Of a stretch of 60,736 nt of DNA, positions 1 through 12,200 are shown in pieces. Below the pieces are notes generated by a model. It had not been told where the DNA came from, did not search any database, and saw nothing but the letters and a program-made list of their open reading frames with translations. The translations under genes were made by a program, and so were the position numbers. Position 1 is the first letter of the stretch. Each line of letters starts with the position of its first letter. The DNA is from Zygnema cylindricum (taxonomy: Eukaryota; Streptophyta; Zygnematophyceae; Zygnematales; Zygnemataceae): NCBI GenBank assembly GCA_037447655.1, contig JBBHKE010002292.1, forward strand, positions 1-60,736, in the 5' to 3' direction.

Positions 1-5
1 GAATC

Positions 6-1052
6 ATGGGTATTTGTTGTTTGCATGGAGATACAGGGAGAAAATCAAAGACAACGACGAAAACAAAGTCACATAGAAGAACAAACTCACATGGAGGTCC
101 CGAAGAAGCGATGGGATGGTTCAGGAAGGCGGCGAAGAAAGGGGATGCAAATTCGCAAACGTATTTGGGTGCTTGTTTTTCTGAGGGCATAGGAATAAGA
201 AAGGATGATGATATGGCTTTTCGGTATTGGGAATCAGCGGCACAGCAAGGGCATCCCATAGCTCTGAATCATCTAGGCGCATGTTATGAGAGTGGGAAAG
301 GAGTGAAACAAAGTCACCAGGAAGCAATACGGTTCTATCGAATGGCAGCAGAAATGGGTCAAACAAACGCACAAGTTTGTTTAGGGAGTTATTATTACCA
401 CGGACTGGAGGTAAACCAGAGTTACGTAAAGGCTGCAAAGATGTTTCGACAGGCTATCGCTGGTTGTGAGATTCGGAAACAATCGAAATCGAGCAATCCA
501 GGTGATGAGATTATACTTGTGAGAAATCTACATGAGTCATCTTGTTACCTACAGCCCTTAGATTTGATCGACAACTTCTTGAATCATGAAGAAGAAACGA
601 TGAGTAGAGCCCGTTACTTTCTCGGTGTGTGTTATACCCATGGCCATGGAGTCCGTCGTAAATATGAAGAGGCCGTAAAGCTTTATGAACTCGCCGCAGA
701 CCAAGGAAACAAACACGCAATGTATGAACTGGGAGTACTTTATGATAAAGCTCGAGGTGTCCCTCGAGATATGGTTAAGGCAGCTCAAAGGTGGAGACAA
801 GCGGCAGAAAAAGGGCACTATTTGGCTCAATACAACTTTGGTGTGTGTTTAGAAATTGGCGAGGGTGTAACTCCAAATCAGGTGGAGGCGGTTAAAATGT
901 ATCGTCTTGCGGCTGAGAAGGGTCTTTCTCAAGCCAAGTTTCGCCTGGGATTGTGTTTTCTTTATGGGAAAGGTGTGCACCGTAGTTCGGCCCAAGCCAT
1001 TCGTTGCTGGAATAGTGCGGCGAAACAAGGACTGCTTGAAGCGCTTGGGTAG
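6..1052 (+). CDS. Sel1-repeat (TPR-like) protein, possibly 5'-partial
   Basis: Single open frame of 348 codons ending in TAG. The protein is built of Sel1-like repeats of about 36 residues with the pattern LG..Y..G.GV..D..EA..WY..AA..G. Roughly three or four repeats lie at residues 36-150 and four more at 200-345, separated by a non-repeat linker at about 155-198. Sel1 repeats form alpha-alpha solenoids that scaffold protein complexes; the family is known from ER-associated degradation and signalling adaptors, but no partner can be named here. There is no signal peptide or membrane segment. The first repeat looks cut (it begins at its second helix, after a basic Lys/Thr/Arg-rich stretch), and the frame is open to the window edge, so the true start or an upstream exon may lie outside. 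Assignment to the repeat family is firm; function is unknown. Confidence 0.85.
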   Translation: MGICCLHGDTGRKSKTTTKTKSHRRTNSHGGPEEAMGWFRKAAKKGDANSQTYLGACFSEGIGIRKDDDMAFRYWESAAQQGHPIALNHLGACYESGKGVKQSHQEAIRFYRMAAEMGQTNAQVCLGSYYYHGLEVNQSYVKAAKMFRQAIAGCEIRKQSKSSNPGDEIILVRNLHESSCYLQPLDLIDNFLNHEEETMSRARYFLGVCYTHGHGVRRKYEEAVKLYELAADQGNKHAMYELGVLYDKARGVPRDMVKAAQRWRQAAEKGHYLAQYNFGVCLEIGEGVTPNQVEAVKMYRLAAEKGLSQAKFRLGLCFLYGKGVHRSSAQAIRCWNSAAKQGLLEALG

Positions 1053-2691
1053 ACTGTAGGAGAGACTGACCAGGCAGGGTTTTTGAGGGATTTCGAGGGT
1101 TTTTTATGGCTTTTTAAGGTTTTTGATGGTTTTTGTGGTTTTTAGGTTCACAATAAGGCTCCAAGTTGGAGTTAGTATGATGAACTGCAAACAGCCATAG
1201 TGAAAGGATAAATTTGTCCATTTTTTCTTACTTGAGCAAAAAAGTTGCCAGCCTCTCTTAAATTAGTTTCAGCAAATTTGAATTTTACTACTTTTTGTTT
1301 TTTTAGAGTTGGTGCACTTGATTAGTTTTGACTAGATGGGAAAGTTTGAAATCGTTCTCTTGCATAGTTGATTTAGTTTTAAATTCTTGTTGAAATAACC
1401 TAGTTTGTCATAAATTTGACTCTAGGCCCTGTGTTGTTTCTACCAGACTCTCCATAAGGGTTAGTCAAAACGTATACTGATAGTTTTCTTACGTAAGCTA
1501 GTGGACATAAGGTAGTCAAAAATGCGTCTGTTTGCTTTCCTATGTAAGCTAGTTGGACATAAGGCAATTAAAGGATGAATAAAAGTGGCTCCGTTTAAGG
1601 TTAATTAACCATTTATATGGTTTAAATTACACCATTGGTATGTTGTCATTGAATCATTGTCTGCCCTTCCTGTTCAAGGAAAATTTTCCATCGTAAGATA
1701 TTTCCATGTGTTATGTTGTGGGGACGATAAAAGTTAAGTGTCCCACCAAGGATGTGAAGCGTTTCTTATTACAGTTCCTAACAATTCGTATTTGTGACAA
1801 TGTAACGCATTCTGATATGCGCCGCTGTAATTTCCCCTAACATGTCCTTTTCTTGGATATTAAGGTTGTTTCATGGTGTGGAGTAAACGGTATACAAGTT
1901 TTGCCTTTAGCTTCACGTGGCGCAATTTTGTCTGCCTGTTGTTAAATTGACCTTTAAGTTTGACTCTCCAAGTCCAACCTTTTACTAGCTTACTCTTCAT
2001 CATCATTGGATAGCTATTTTAGGGTTTCTGGTTTTGTATTTCACAACTTGTAAGTGCATCAGTAGTTCCAGCATGGTTTAGAACTGGATTTGCTGGTTTT
2101 TGCTAGGTTTGATATTTTGTTTTGTTTGAAGTTATTTTACTTAGTCCCTTCGTTTCTCCTTTTTGTTTGTAACTTTCTCCCGCAATATTTATGTTCTTTC
2201 TGCACTTATTTTTTTTCTGTTTTGGCTGTGGACCATTTTTCTTTCTCGTTTCTATGTACTCGGAAGGTTTATCATCAAGGTTTCTAATAAACCTTGCTAT
2301 ACTACAGTATTACCATTACGTCGAGAAACCTGCATAGGGTTATTCAGTAGCCTTCTATTGCTCCTCTAATGTCCTTTCTAGCCCAAAGCCCTTGTGGTCG
2401 AAATAAACTTCAAAATTGTTATTATGTGGTATTTTTTGCTGAAGTCCGCTGATTTAGGATTATTATATTTTTTTCCGTTTCCATACCGTAAACTGCATCG
2501 TGTATCGCTATTAGTGCTGATTTTTTTCGCAACTTAAAACATCTTTTCTGAATTACACATGCCCCATTTTTTATTGAACAATGCCAATGGGAAGGTCATT
2601 TTTTTTCTTTTCAATCGCAACCGTCGGATTAACAATGTGATAAGTGTGTACGGAGAAAACGTGTTTTAATTGGCGACAAAAATATCACCAC
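1053..2691. other. non-coding AT-rich spacer
   Basis: No credible coding region. It presumably includes the 3' UTR of the Sel1 gene. An imperfect tandem repeat of about 60 bp lies near 1,490-1,570, where a segment containing TAAGCTAG and GGACATAAGG occurs twice. Short open frames here are T-rich and look like chance. Confidence 0.6.
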
Positions 2692-2903
2692 TACACCGTG
2701 AATTGCTATTTGCGTAATGAAATAGATAGCGTAATGAAACAATTAGCATTATTTACGCTATTTGGGAATTTGGGGGTTTAGAGGGAAATCATTTACTCTA
2801 ATTTGTTTTTCAAAGGGTTTTTATTTATTCTATTTGAGAATTTCGGTAAAAAAACGAGGTACCGCAATTAGAGTCATTGACGCTAATAGTGATTCACGGT
2901 GTA
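2692..2903. mobile_element. TA-flanked MITE, copy 1
   Basis: A 212-bp element with inverted ends, TACACCGTGAATTGC at the left and its inverse (GATTCACGGTGTA) at the right, flanked by TA. The same ends recur elsewhere in the window (9,048-9,266; 25,196-25,944; 28,753-29,330; 44,747-44,948), which makes this a dispersed non-autonomous family. TA flanks suggest a Tc1/mariner-type mover, but this is inference; no transposase is present. A second CACGGTGTA lies a few bases to the right (about 2,912-2,920). Confidence 0.7.
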
Positions 2904-3125
2904 ATAACGATACACGGTGTACCTTACATGCTTCACCACTAAATTTAGATACTTAAGAATGTGAAAAACTTTATTACAAAAAGTGCGATGGAAAAACCAT
3001 CAAAGTACAAAAGGGGTAAAAAAAAAGAATATAACATTTAAATACTACAAGAGCCAACGGTTACTAAAACAAAAACAAAAAAAAACAAATGAGAAAACCA
3101 AAGGCAACTGGGATAACTGGAAAGA

Positions 3126-5567
3126 CTACACAAAATAACAAAGATGACAAGATAAAAAAGAAAAACCCACTCTATATGATGCCCACAACCCTAACAAACT
3201 AAATTCCACACCCCCGAAGATCGTGGATGTGGACTGGATCCCGTGGAGGAAGGTCGCGGAGGCCCAACCTATCATCCGCCACCGTGCTTCCACGAAGAAG
3301 GGCTGCAGCTTGCGCTCTTTGAAGGGCAACTGATACATGCTAACGGTAAAAAGCGACGAGAAGGCTTGGGGGGGGACTCCTTGGACCCCTGGATTCAAAA
3401 GCTTTCTTAGCACAGTTGCGGAGAATATCATCGAAAGACTTCTCCAAAGAACCAAAAATCTCTGCTGCAAATGGGACAAACTGGTCCACCGGGTCTCGGT
3501 GAGCGTAATCCCTTTCCTTAGAAGTCGTTACGTCCGGAGCCGCCACGCCCGTATGCACTGCCGCGCGAGAAGAAACTAACTTGGGTCCCAGTCGGATCAG
3601 TAAGGACCACATCACCCAAGGTTCGCCCAGTTCCGTGGAGGAAAACTAAGTCAACTCGAGGACTTCGGAGACCACTAGATTGAGAACGAGGAGGTAAGAT
3701 ATGAGAAACTTCTCGCTTCACATTGTAGCATGATTCGACGCCAATCGCAGCAATCGCACCCCGAACCAAATCATGCGCAACTATACGGTCACCCCGCCGC
3801 GAGCAACGAAGTAAATGGATGTCGTCGAAGTCAATAGGTTTATTGCAAACACAGTTGGGGCGCCCAATAAGGAAAGGGTGAGGCAAACCCAAACGAAGGC
3901 AGATAGCAGAGGTGAATTGGTCAGACGTCATACCAAGTGTCGAAAAAATGGGTGTTGCTTGAAACCACGAACCAACCCCCGACCCATAACACGAGCAATT
4001 GAGTTGAAGGTAGCGCGTTTTAAAGATCATGGAATTCAACTGCTACCAACAGCTCGGATATGCATTGTTGCAAATGGAAGTTATTGTCAGCAATAAGAAA
4101 CGGAAAGTGTGACGCTTGGTTTTGGGCATCAAGCGCAAGGAGTGCACGAGCGGAGAGAAGAGCCTAATGAAAAAGGAAAAAGATTGTCCTCTATTTGAAG
4201 GACAACTTAGGATATAATGGTAACATCATTTGTTATAAAACGGGAAGTGATGGCGGGCGACACCAAAGCCCAACTACCCAAATAAGCCGTTGAAGCAACT
4301 CGAGCCACTGGAATCAAACCTAAACCCTTGTTGGAAAATGGAAGGCTAGCTTGAGAGCGTGCAAATGAGCCCTCTGGTGGATCAAAAATCCCAATGGAGA
4401 ACACTAAAAAGTCGATCGTCGAACTCCTTTAGTGTGGACAAAAATGAAGCCGTTGGTGGTAATGTCTGGGCGAGATAGAGAGGGCGTTGAGCAAAACAAC
4501 GAGTGAGGATTTGAAGTGCCATATAGGAGTCGAAGAGTTTAAGAAGGTCATCAGAGTGTGAGAGGTCCTCCAACAAAGCATCAGTGACAACTTGGTTCAC
4601 AAAAGATGCGGCACCGATAGGAGAGCCTAAAGCTTTAATACCATCCGTAAGAGATGCAATTCAAAAACCCACAGAGGAACACGAAAGTCTGAAGGTAAGC
4701 CTTCCTAGCAGCAACCACATGTTTAGAAGGCTTAACTGACAAACCAATCCTGCAAAGTTGCTCCGTAAAATGGGAAAAGGTAGATAAAACTTGGTCACGA
4801 GGCCCACAATATGAGTATCATCTGCGATAGAAGGGAATAAACAACCAGGAAAAGTCGTAGCAGAGTCCCGTGAAGCTTGAAGGTGAGACAATGCAAAAAG
4901 GGGGGCTCCCAAGGGATCACCTTGGCGAGTGCCAGTCCCAGACTCCAAAGTGGCAACATCAACAAAAGGACCGCCAAAAGGAGCTCGAGCGAGAATAAAA
5001 TGCACGAACAAAAAGGGAAATCTGATTGATAGGCGATGGAGCATGTCTCAATTAGCGGAAGAAAGCAATACAATTAACAGTGTTAAAAGCGTTAGCAACA
5101 TCTACTTGGAGGACCACCCAATCCGGATGGAGATCCAAAACAGCCTGAAGACCATGAACAACCGCCTCTCAACCCCCTTTGGAAGCAATGCCGAGCTGGT
5201 GCGGTGAGAAATGGTCATGGAAAGCCCCTTGGAGTTTAATACGCATCGCGCGAGCAACCAAACGGTACAACACCTCACCGATATCAATTAGGCGAATTCC
5301 CCCATCATGCTTAAAAACAGCGACAAGACAAGTTGCAGAGAGAAAGGGTAGAACATTGTGAAGAACATGTCATCGAGCCATCTCACAAGCCACCTTATAA
5401 AGAAGATCAAAACCCTGAGAGGGGGTGTTAGGAGGAAAAACGTCGTGGAAGAGTTCGTACACCATCCCAAATGGACCCCCCGTAGAAAGATGAGGTGACC
5501 GAAGCAAAGCTGTAGTAAGATGCTTTAACCACTTATGGCCGTGGCTGTGAAAGCCGTACGGTTTCAA
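3126..5567 (-). pseudogene. non-LTR retrotransposon (LINE) reverse-transcriptase relic
   Basis: Read on the minus strand from 5,567 down to about 3,130, successive frames give pieces of one non-LTR reverse transcriptase. About 5,290-5,567 holds the N-terminal part of the polymerase domain. About 5,100-5,290 matches the region leading to the first catalytic Asp. About 4,661-5,044 carries the GTRQGDPLG motif and then the A-D-D-T core of the active site (SIADDTHIVG). About 3,518-4,039 carries a Cys/His cluster and a C-terminal domain with D.VFLHGTGR, continuing in another frame at 3,340-3,615. Several frameshifts and stops break it, and the 5' half is missing, as is usual for 5'-truncated LINE insertions. 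I see no intact ORF, endonuclease domain or clear poly-A end. This type is familiar to me from plant genomes; the exact clade is not assignable by eye. Confidence 0.8.
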
Positions 5568-6371
5568 TAAAAAGTGTGAAAATGCGCCTCGTTCTTATAG
5601 ATCTTATACCTGTGAGGTACATATAGTATGCACACAATACGTCGCTACGAGATACAGTATTTGGTCGCAATTTTACACTTTTGACCTATGGTTCTCCCAC
5701 GCTTGTGTCAATTTCTATGCACTAATAACATGTTATTTCAAATTTGTCAACAAGTCTCATTTTCTTCACAAAGAAATTTGCTAATTCTTTCCATCTTGTG
5801 GTTTTCCCCCTTCCCTCTCTCTCTCCCTCCGTCCCTTCCCCCCTCTCCTTCCCTCTGCCGACATTGATAGCACACTTTCCCCAATGCTTTTCTACTTAAG
5901 TCCCTCAAACAACTCTCTCCCCCCTAAAAGAAAGCAACCCTCAACTCCCCTCCCCGCATGAAGAATATTCCTCCCTCCCATTCCCTCTCGGAGAAACAAT
6001 ATTTTTCCCTCCTCCCCCTCCCCCTCTCTCCTTCCTTGCGGAGGTGAACTGACCGAGCAAGATCAAACATTCAGACTACCTGCTTTTACTAATGTGAAGA
6101 AAAAAAAACTACCACAGATAGCTTTTTCCACAACTTTAAACCCTACTTTTAATCTCTAAACACTAATTTAAATCCCTAAAGCCTAATTCAATCTCTAAAC
6201 CCTAATTTTAGATGCTAAGCACTAATTTCAATCTCTGAACTCCAATTTCAGTCTCTAAAACTTGAACTAGCAGGCCACCAATGGCCAGAATGACACACGT
6301 TCTAACCTTTGTTGTGTAACCCTGTTACAAACTCCGTCACGTCACATTATTAAAGACACAATTGTCGTAAA
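5568..6371. other. spacer with pyrimidine tract and degenerate CCCTAA-like tandem repeat
   Basis: No gene. A CT-rich tract occupies about 5,800-6,045. At about 6,135-6,262 a period of roughly 18-22 bp repeats the theme ATCTCTAAACCCTAATTTCA with many substitutions. It contains CCCTAAA-like words but is too degenerate and too short to be called telomeric. Confidence 0.5.
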
Positions 6372-7585
6372 TGTCATGCCGCATCACGTCGACGCATTTT
6401 AATTACATTAATCGCATTTTAATTATATTTAATCGCATTTTAAATGGTATTTCTATCGCATTTTATCTTCATGTAAACGGTCTTAAAAAAAAGGACGCCA
6501 CGCTAATTTAAAACGTGGGCATTTTTTGGTGGCGATAGGATCGTACAAATGTCGGTCCGACGCCGTGAAACCCGCGGACAGTTTAGATTCTGCCCGCGAA
6601 CACGTCAATCGCCGGAATTTTCGCGAACCGACTTACTTCGCCGGCCGGAATTCCCGCGACCAGTTTGAATCGATGTACGGACGGTCGCGAACCGAAACAA
6701 AAACTCAAAATGATGTCGGCGCCAGCATTGATTCAAACGTGAATCTACGACCACAAAGGATGCAAACGAATGGACGATTCGGATGCGAACTGCACCCGTC
6801 GACGCTGATTGGTCCATTTTAAGTCGTGGACCTTTGGAGGTCGCACACATTCACATGTAGCGTAGGAAGGGTTTTTATCCGCTGGTTATAGATTCTCTAA
6901 CGTAAGGCGTACGATTCTGGTCGCCTATTGGCCATGACCCAAACTAGGAGCAAACAACTACATAGAACGCATGTATTCGTAGTAGGTTAAAAGCTCAGAT
7001 GTAGACTTTGTACTTAGCGAATTTTAGGCGAATTTTGTGCTCACAATTTCAAAGAACTTAGCGAATTTTAGGCGAATTTTGTGCTCACAACTTCAAGAGC
7101 ACATGAATTCTCATTTTGGAAGATTTGACCTTAACTTTGAGGATTTCTTGTGAAATTGTCTGGAGAGTTTTAGTGGCTATTTTTCTTGCCATTAAGCGTT
7201 CTGTTGCCTAGCTCTTACTTTCTTGATCTGTAAATCTGCCCTATCAATTAATCTAAACGGCTCACGCCGAGGCCTAATTGGTTTCCTTTCACTTTTTCTC
7301 TCATCTTGTCAAGTGGATTCCTGTTCGGCCTTCTATCCCAAGCTGTTGCTGAACCCTGAATTGTGGTTGGACAGTTTTGGGTTTGCTTGTGTGGTTCACT
7401 TGGGGATGGTGAATTAGGGTTGACTTTCGTTATTTGTTTTGCGTGAGGCTAAATCAGGTTATCTCGGATTTGCTCGCAGTTTTCTATAGTATCAGTATGT
7501 GTTGTGATATTTAGGTTAGATCTTTATTGATCGAACTCTTGTAAGGAATATAAATTGACCAATGAGCCTAGTGGCTATCCGTTGG
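6372..7585 (+). repeat. 5' terminal repeat of Ty3/gypsy element
   Basis: This 1.2-kb block is repeated in direct orientation at 12,534-13,770, on the other side of the gypsy pol relic. Both copies begin TGTCATGCCGCATCAC and run to GGAATATAAATTGAC plus a little more. This copy has an internal tandem duplication of about 44 bp at 7,011-7,096 (unit with ACTTAGCGAATTTTAGG) that is single in the other copy. The exact 3' boundary is uncertain because weak similarity continues to GGCTAT. No clear primer-binding site was recognised. Confidence 0.65.
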
Positions 7586-7592
7586 CTTAATA

Positions 7593-7790
7593 TTCCACTG
7601 AGCCTCCTTACTTCCTCTCTCACCCTACCTTTTTCTTTTCTTGTGATATGTTTATTTGTTGCTTGCTGCCTGTACAAATTTCAACCACCAATTCTCCGCT
7701 ATGTTACGAGTTTTTGTTTGCTTATTTCTTCATCTTTTCGTTGCAGCTGATTGTGACGCATGTTTATCATTTGGTTTGTCACATGCACGA
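7593..7790 (+). repeat. 195-bp direct repeat S, left copy
   Basis: Nearly identical to 12,338-12,531. It begins TGAGCCTCCTTACTTCC, contains a pyrimidine tract followed by GTTGCAG (resembling a 3' splice site), and ends near CACATGCACGAC. It lies just inside the left terminal repeat, whereas the other copy lies just inside the right one. Confidence 0.75.
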
Positions 7791-7997
7791 CATAAGGAGT
7801 GCTTTAGGATTACTGATTTTGCTTCAATTACAAATTAAGTGGATGATTGTAAACCACAATAATAACTAGCCATAGGAACATTGCTTTGTGATCAACGGCC
7901 AAAAGGAAACCTTAACCGCTTTACTGTCATGAACGCGGGTAGCAAGCATGTTGTTTAGGTACCAAATGATACAATCAAACCTTTTAATTAACAAGCC
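7791..7997. other. internal gypsy leader remnant
   Basis: Non-coding sequence between repeat S and the Harbinger-type MITE; presumably part of the gypsy leader or gag region. No recognisable motif. Confidence 0.4.
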
Positions 7998-8000
7998 TAA

Positions 8001-8744
8001 GGGTCAAGTTCCATCAGTCGTTTCTGTAATCGTACGGCCAACTCTACGGGCCGGGTTAATTGAGTCGATGTTCCATCACGAAGAGTCTGTAAACCACGTG
8101 TTGTAGATTGAGTGGCACCACGTGGGTTTTGACCGGATTTTTAAAATCTTTTAATAATCTTCACACTAACAAATTTCACTTCAAATCTTCATTTGCGTAC
8201 CATGTACCTGCGTATACCAAGTCATAATACGACAGAACTTTTGTACTTTTTGCAAACGCCAGTTTTTTACGCCAGCTCATTTTTTAGGGTTCCTTTTTTT
8301 CGAACATGACGGTAATCCTTTGCTGGAAATAGTGTGATGAAAGAGCGTTGCCAGAAATAGCGCGACAAAGGACCGTTTCGAGATTACTTTTTTAATTTTC
8401 AGTTGCATTTTGAAAAGTACATACCATTTGCAAATTTCGTCAATTTTCGTTGGTTTTCCATCGTGACACGTAGCTTATTCGTCCAGCGTGTCACGATTAT
8501 TTTTTTTCTGTATCTGCCAACCCATCTCCTACAGATACGTTGGCAGCTACAGAGGAAAATGAAGCGAACTCCTCGCAGATGAACATCCGACGGTCAGTAT
8601 TACCTCCCAGACCTTCGGAGAGTATTGGCAAGATTCTCTGTAATGTTGTTTCGCGTATAAAAACAAAATAAGCGGTACGGTTTGGTACGGATAGTCGCAG
8701 ATTTCTGTAAACTACCCCACTTTTCGACTGATGGAACTTGACCC
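8001..8744. mobile_element. PIF/Harbinger-type MITE (744 bp)
   Basis: Perfect 20-bp terminal inverted repeats: GGGTCAAGTTCCATCAGTCG at 8,001-8,020 and its inverse at 8,725-8,744. The element is flanked by a 3-bp direct repeat TAA at 7,998-8,000 and 8,745-8,747. A TAA/TTA target duplication and a G-rich end are established hallmarks of PIF/Harbinger elements. There is no transposase frame, so it is non-autonomous. It is inserted inside the gypsy element and is therefore younger than it. Perfect ends suggest a fairly recent insertion. Confidence 0.88.
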
Positions 8745-8816
8745 TAAGTGTTTACATTCCGGAATTGACTTTCTTTTTACACTGGCTGGCAGCAAACAAA
8801 ATGAAAAAATAGGAAA

Positions 8817-9020
8817 ATGACAAACAAGAATAATGTGGTCACTCGGCTGGCAGATGGCAGTCCTCCCAACCCAAACTTGTCGCCTGGGGTCCCTCCAACA
8901 ACTACCACTCCTCCACTTCCTTCTTCAAATTTACCTACTTCCCCTGCATTGCCTTTCCTACTCGCAGCTGGCACCATTGGACAAACTGCTAACAGGAAAC
9001 ACCGGTTGTTTACTCATTAG
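8817..9020 (+). pseudogene. possible gag-start remnant of gypsy element
   Basis: A 67-codon frame rich in Pro, Ser and Thr, upstream of the pol relic in the same orientation and cut off just before the MITE at 9,048. Its position fits the start of a gag region, but there is no recognisable capsid or zinc-knuckle motif. It could be chance. Confidence 0.25.
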
Positions 9021-9047
9021 GTCCGTCACTTATCGCGGATGAACAGC

Positions 9048-9266
9048 TACACCGCAAATCGCTATTAGCGTTGTGTACGCTAATCCCGTCCCGCTTTTTT
9101 TTTTTTATTCTCAAATAGAATTATCCACACTATTTAAAAAAAGACCTAATTCTTAATTAGAGTAATCGATTTCTTCCAAAATTTCCAAATTCCCAATTAG
9201 CGTACACCACGCTAAATAATAGTATACGCTAATCAAAAGTACATGCTAATAGCGATTGGCGGTGTA
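9048..9266. mobile_element. TA-flanked MITE, copy 2
   Basis: A 219-bp element with ends TACACCGCAAATCGC and its near-inverse GCGATTGGCGGTGTA. It is inserted between the putative gag start and the pol relic of the gypsy element. Internal GCTAATC/TTAGCGTA words resemble the other family members. The flanks AGC and GCT make the site slightly palindromic. Confidence 0.75.
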
Positions 9267-9269
9267 GCT

Positions 9270-12200
9270 TTTACACAAGCCATGGAAGCAATGATGATTA
9301 AAGGTTCGGAAACTCCTAAATGGAAATTCGGCTCTAATCTCTCTCAATCTAAACATGATCTACTAAACAAAGTGATTCTGCGAAATATTGACGCTTTTGC
9401 TTTCTCTATGAATGATATTGGTCGCCATACCACGTATAAAATGTCTATAGATCTCGAAGACGATCGTCCCATTTTCAAGCGAAAAAACACCGCTTATCCG
9501 AAACGGAAAGGGAATTAGTGGACCAACGCTGCGCTGAATTAGAGGAAGCTGGCCTCATTTATCGGTCGGACTCTACTTTTGCAGCACCTACAGTCATGCC
9601 CCGGTAAAAAGATGCCGAAGAAAACTTTAACGATCGTCGGATGTGCAGCGATTACCGTGAACTCAATGCTAGAACTATACAGAATCAACACCCAATGCCA
9701 TTGGTTGAAGAAATATTTGATCATGTAGGAGGCGCTAAATGTTTTAGTATTCTTGATTTACGGCAAGGTTTTAATCAGATTGAAATAGAGGAGAAAGATA
9801 GGCATAAAACCGCCTTTTGGGGTAGTGATGGTTGTTGGGAATGGTATGTGATGCCTTTTGGACTTAAAAACGCCCTCGCAGTTTTTCAAAAAGTAATGGA
9901 TTCAGTTTTAGGTGGTTGCAAGTTAGCACGATTTTATATTGATGATTTGATTATCGCCTCTACCACAATTGAAGATCACACAGCTCATATCGAATGGGTC
10001 CTAACTGAACTGAAAAGGATCGGATTAAAATGTGATACATCTAAATGTACCTTCGGGTCCGAAGGTGTGCCTTACTTTGGACATTTCATTTCCTCCGAGG
10101 AAATCACACCACTTGAAACAAAAACCGAGGCTATCAGCAAACTGCAAACCCCCTGTTGATCTCACGAGCCTTGGAGCCTTCGTAGGGTTAGCTAATTATT
10201 ATCGCACATTTGTCCCTAGTTTCAGCATTGTCGCTTCACCATTGAACGATCTACTCAAAAAAGAGGTCCCTTTCGTATGGGGACCTGATCAGATTTCGGC
10301 TTTTAAGAAGTTGAAAGTGCCCTCTCTAGTGCTCCCATCCTCCGACCTCCTAATCAAAAATTACCTTTTTGCCTACAAACAGACTTTGGAAAGCCTGGCA
10401 TTGCGGCCATCTTAGCTCAGCGTGAACTAGGAGAAGAAAACGTGATCGCTTACGCAAGCAGAAGTAATAATTGTGCGGAGTCAAATTACAGTAGTTATGA
10501 AGGAGAATGTTTGGCGGTAGTTTGGGGTATTATACACTTTCGTCACTACCTTTACGGAAAATCGTTTAGTCTTCTAACCAACCATCAACCTTTACATTGG
10601 ATGATGACCAACGATAAACTGTCAGGAAAATTAGCGCGATGGGCATTAATTTTACAAGAATATGATGTGGAAATAATTCACCGTCCAAGATTACTTAGCT
10701 TGAATGCAGACGGCGTTTCCCGAAATCCTTTGCCAGGGACCATAGACAGTGGAGTCCGGTAAGATTTTGATGCAGACTTAGCAACTATGTCAGCAGGGTT
10801 TTAAATCACACATTCTTTAGCTTTGCTGCCCAACTCCCGTTCTGCCCCAGATCCATGGCGGGATGGAGCACTAATTCTTTTCCTCTCCTCACAAACATTC
10901 TGACCAGACACTACATCCGAGGAGGAGGAACGAGTAAAGATAAGAGCTACAAATTATCTTTGGTTAGGTGGATCACTAGTTCGATTGTTAGCAGACGGTA
11001 GTCACAGACACGTGCCCCGCTCGACTGAACGCCTCTCGCTAATTGAACAAATTCACACCGAGTTGGGTCACTATGGGACCAAACGCACCTTAAGCCTGTT
11101 GCAAGCACGCTATTGGTGGTCTAGGATGCAATCTGATGTCGCATTGGTATTGCACAAATGTGCAATATGTGATCATATACGCACCTCTTTGAGCAATCGG
11201 CAGACTACCCTCCAACCGTTACCCATCAAGGGGTTATTTTACCGCTGGTCGTGCAATTTGGCAGGTCCATTTCCCATATCCCGGAGGGGGAAACAATATA
11301 TAATGATCAAGATTGAAAATTTTAGCAAATGGGTTGAAGTTGTTGCTTTACACACAAAACTGCAAAGCTCACCACCGCCGCTTTTGAGGAACATGTCTTT
11401 ATGAGATATAGGGCTCTATGCAAAGTCCTCACATATCAAGGGACTGAATTCCGCGGAGATTTCCAAGAAATGCTAGATGACGCTCTCATAGACCATCGTC
11501 AAACAAGCCGCGATCATCCACAAGCTGATGGATTGGCGGAACGTGCAGTTCAGACCTTCAAGCGAGCATTACGCAAGCATTGCTTGGAGAAACATATTAC
11601 AGTTTGGGACGAGTCCCTCGGGTAGATCGCCATGGGATATAAAATGTCTGTACAGGCGAGACTTGCTAATTCCAGTCCATACTATGTCTTATTTGGGCGT
11701 CAACCCTTGTTGGGCAGAAATATTCAGAAAGTCGAAAGCTTTCCGCTTCCCTTACTGTCTGACGGGGTTTTTCTGAAGAACTCACTAACCGGGCGCTGCT
11801 TTTTGCTCTTGAGATGCCTATGGCTTTTGACAACTTGCAGATTGCCCAGCATCGAGATACTTTGCGCTTTGCCACGACATGCAGCAGAAGATGCAGGCCC
11901 CAGCGGAAGCCTTATCGAGTGGGAGGTCACGTCTATTTGCGACGAAAATCCTTCGACACTTTGGACAAGATGTTTCAGACCATATTCTCCGTATTATCGA
12001 AGTTGACGCAAATGGCATGCTGGGACTTCAAGGAGCAGATGCACGAACCTTTGGGGAGCATTCGAAGAAGTGTGCTCCATGTTATTTATCATATCTCTCC
12101 CAGGATATGGACCCCATGCGTATGCCTATCACTGAGGCTAAAGAATGCACACTTTGCAACCGAGCCGACGATGAAACATCTGTGCTTCTATGCGACCATT

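Noticed and set aside
3815-4096. 93-codon plus-strand frame
   Set aside because: Antisense shadow of the LINE relic.
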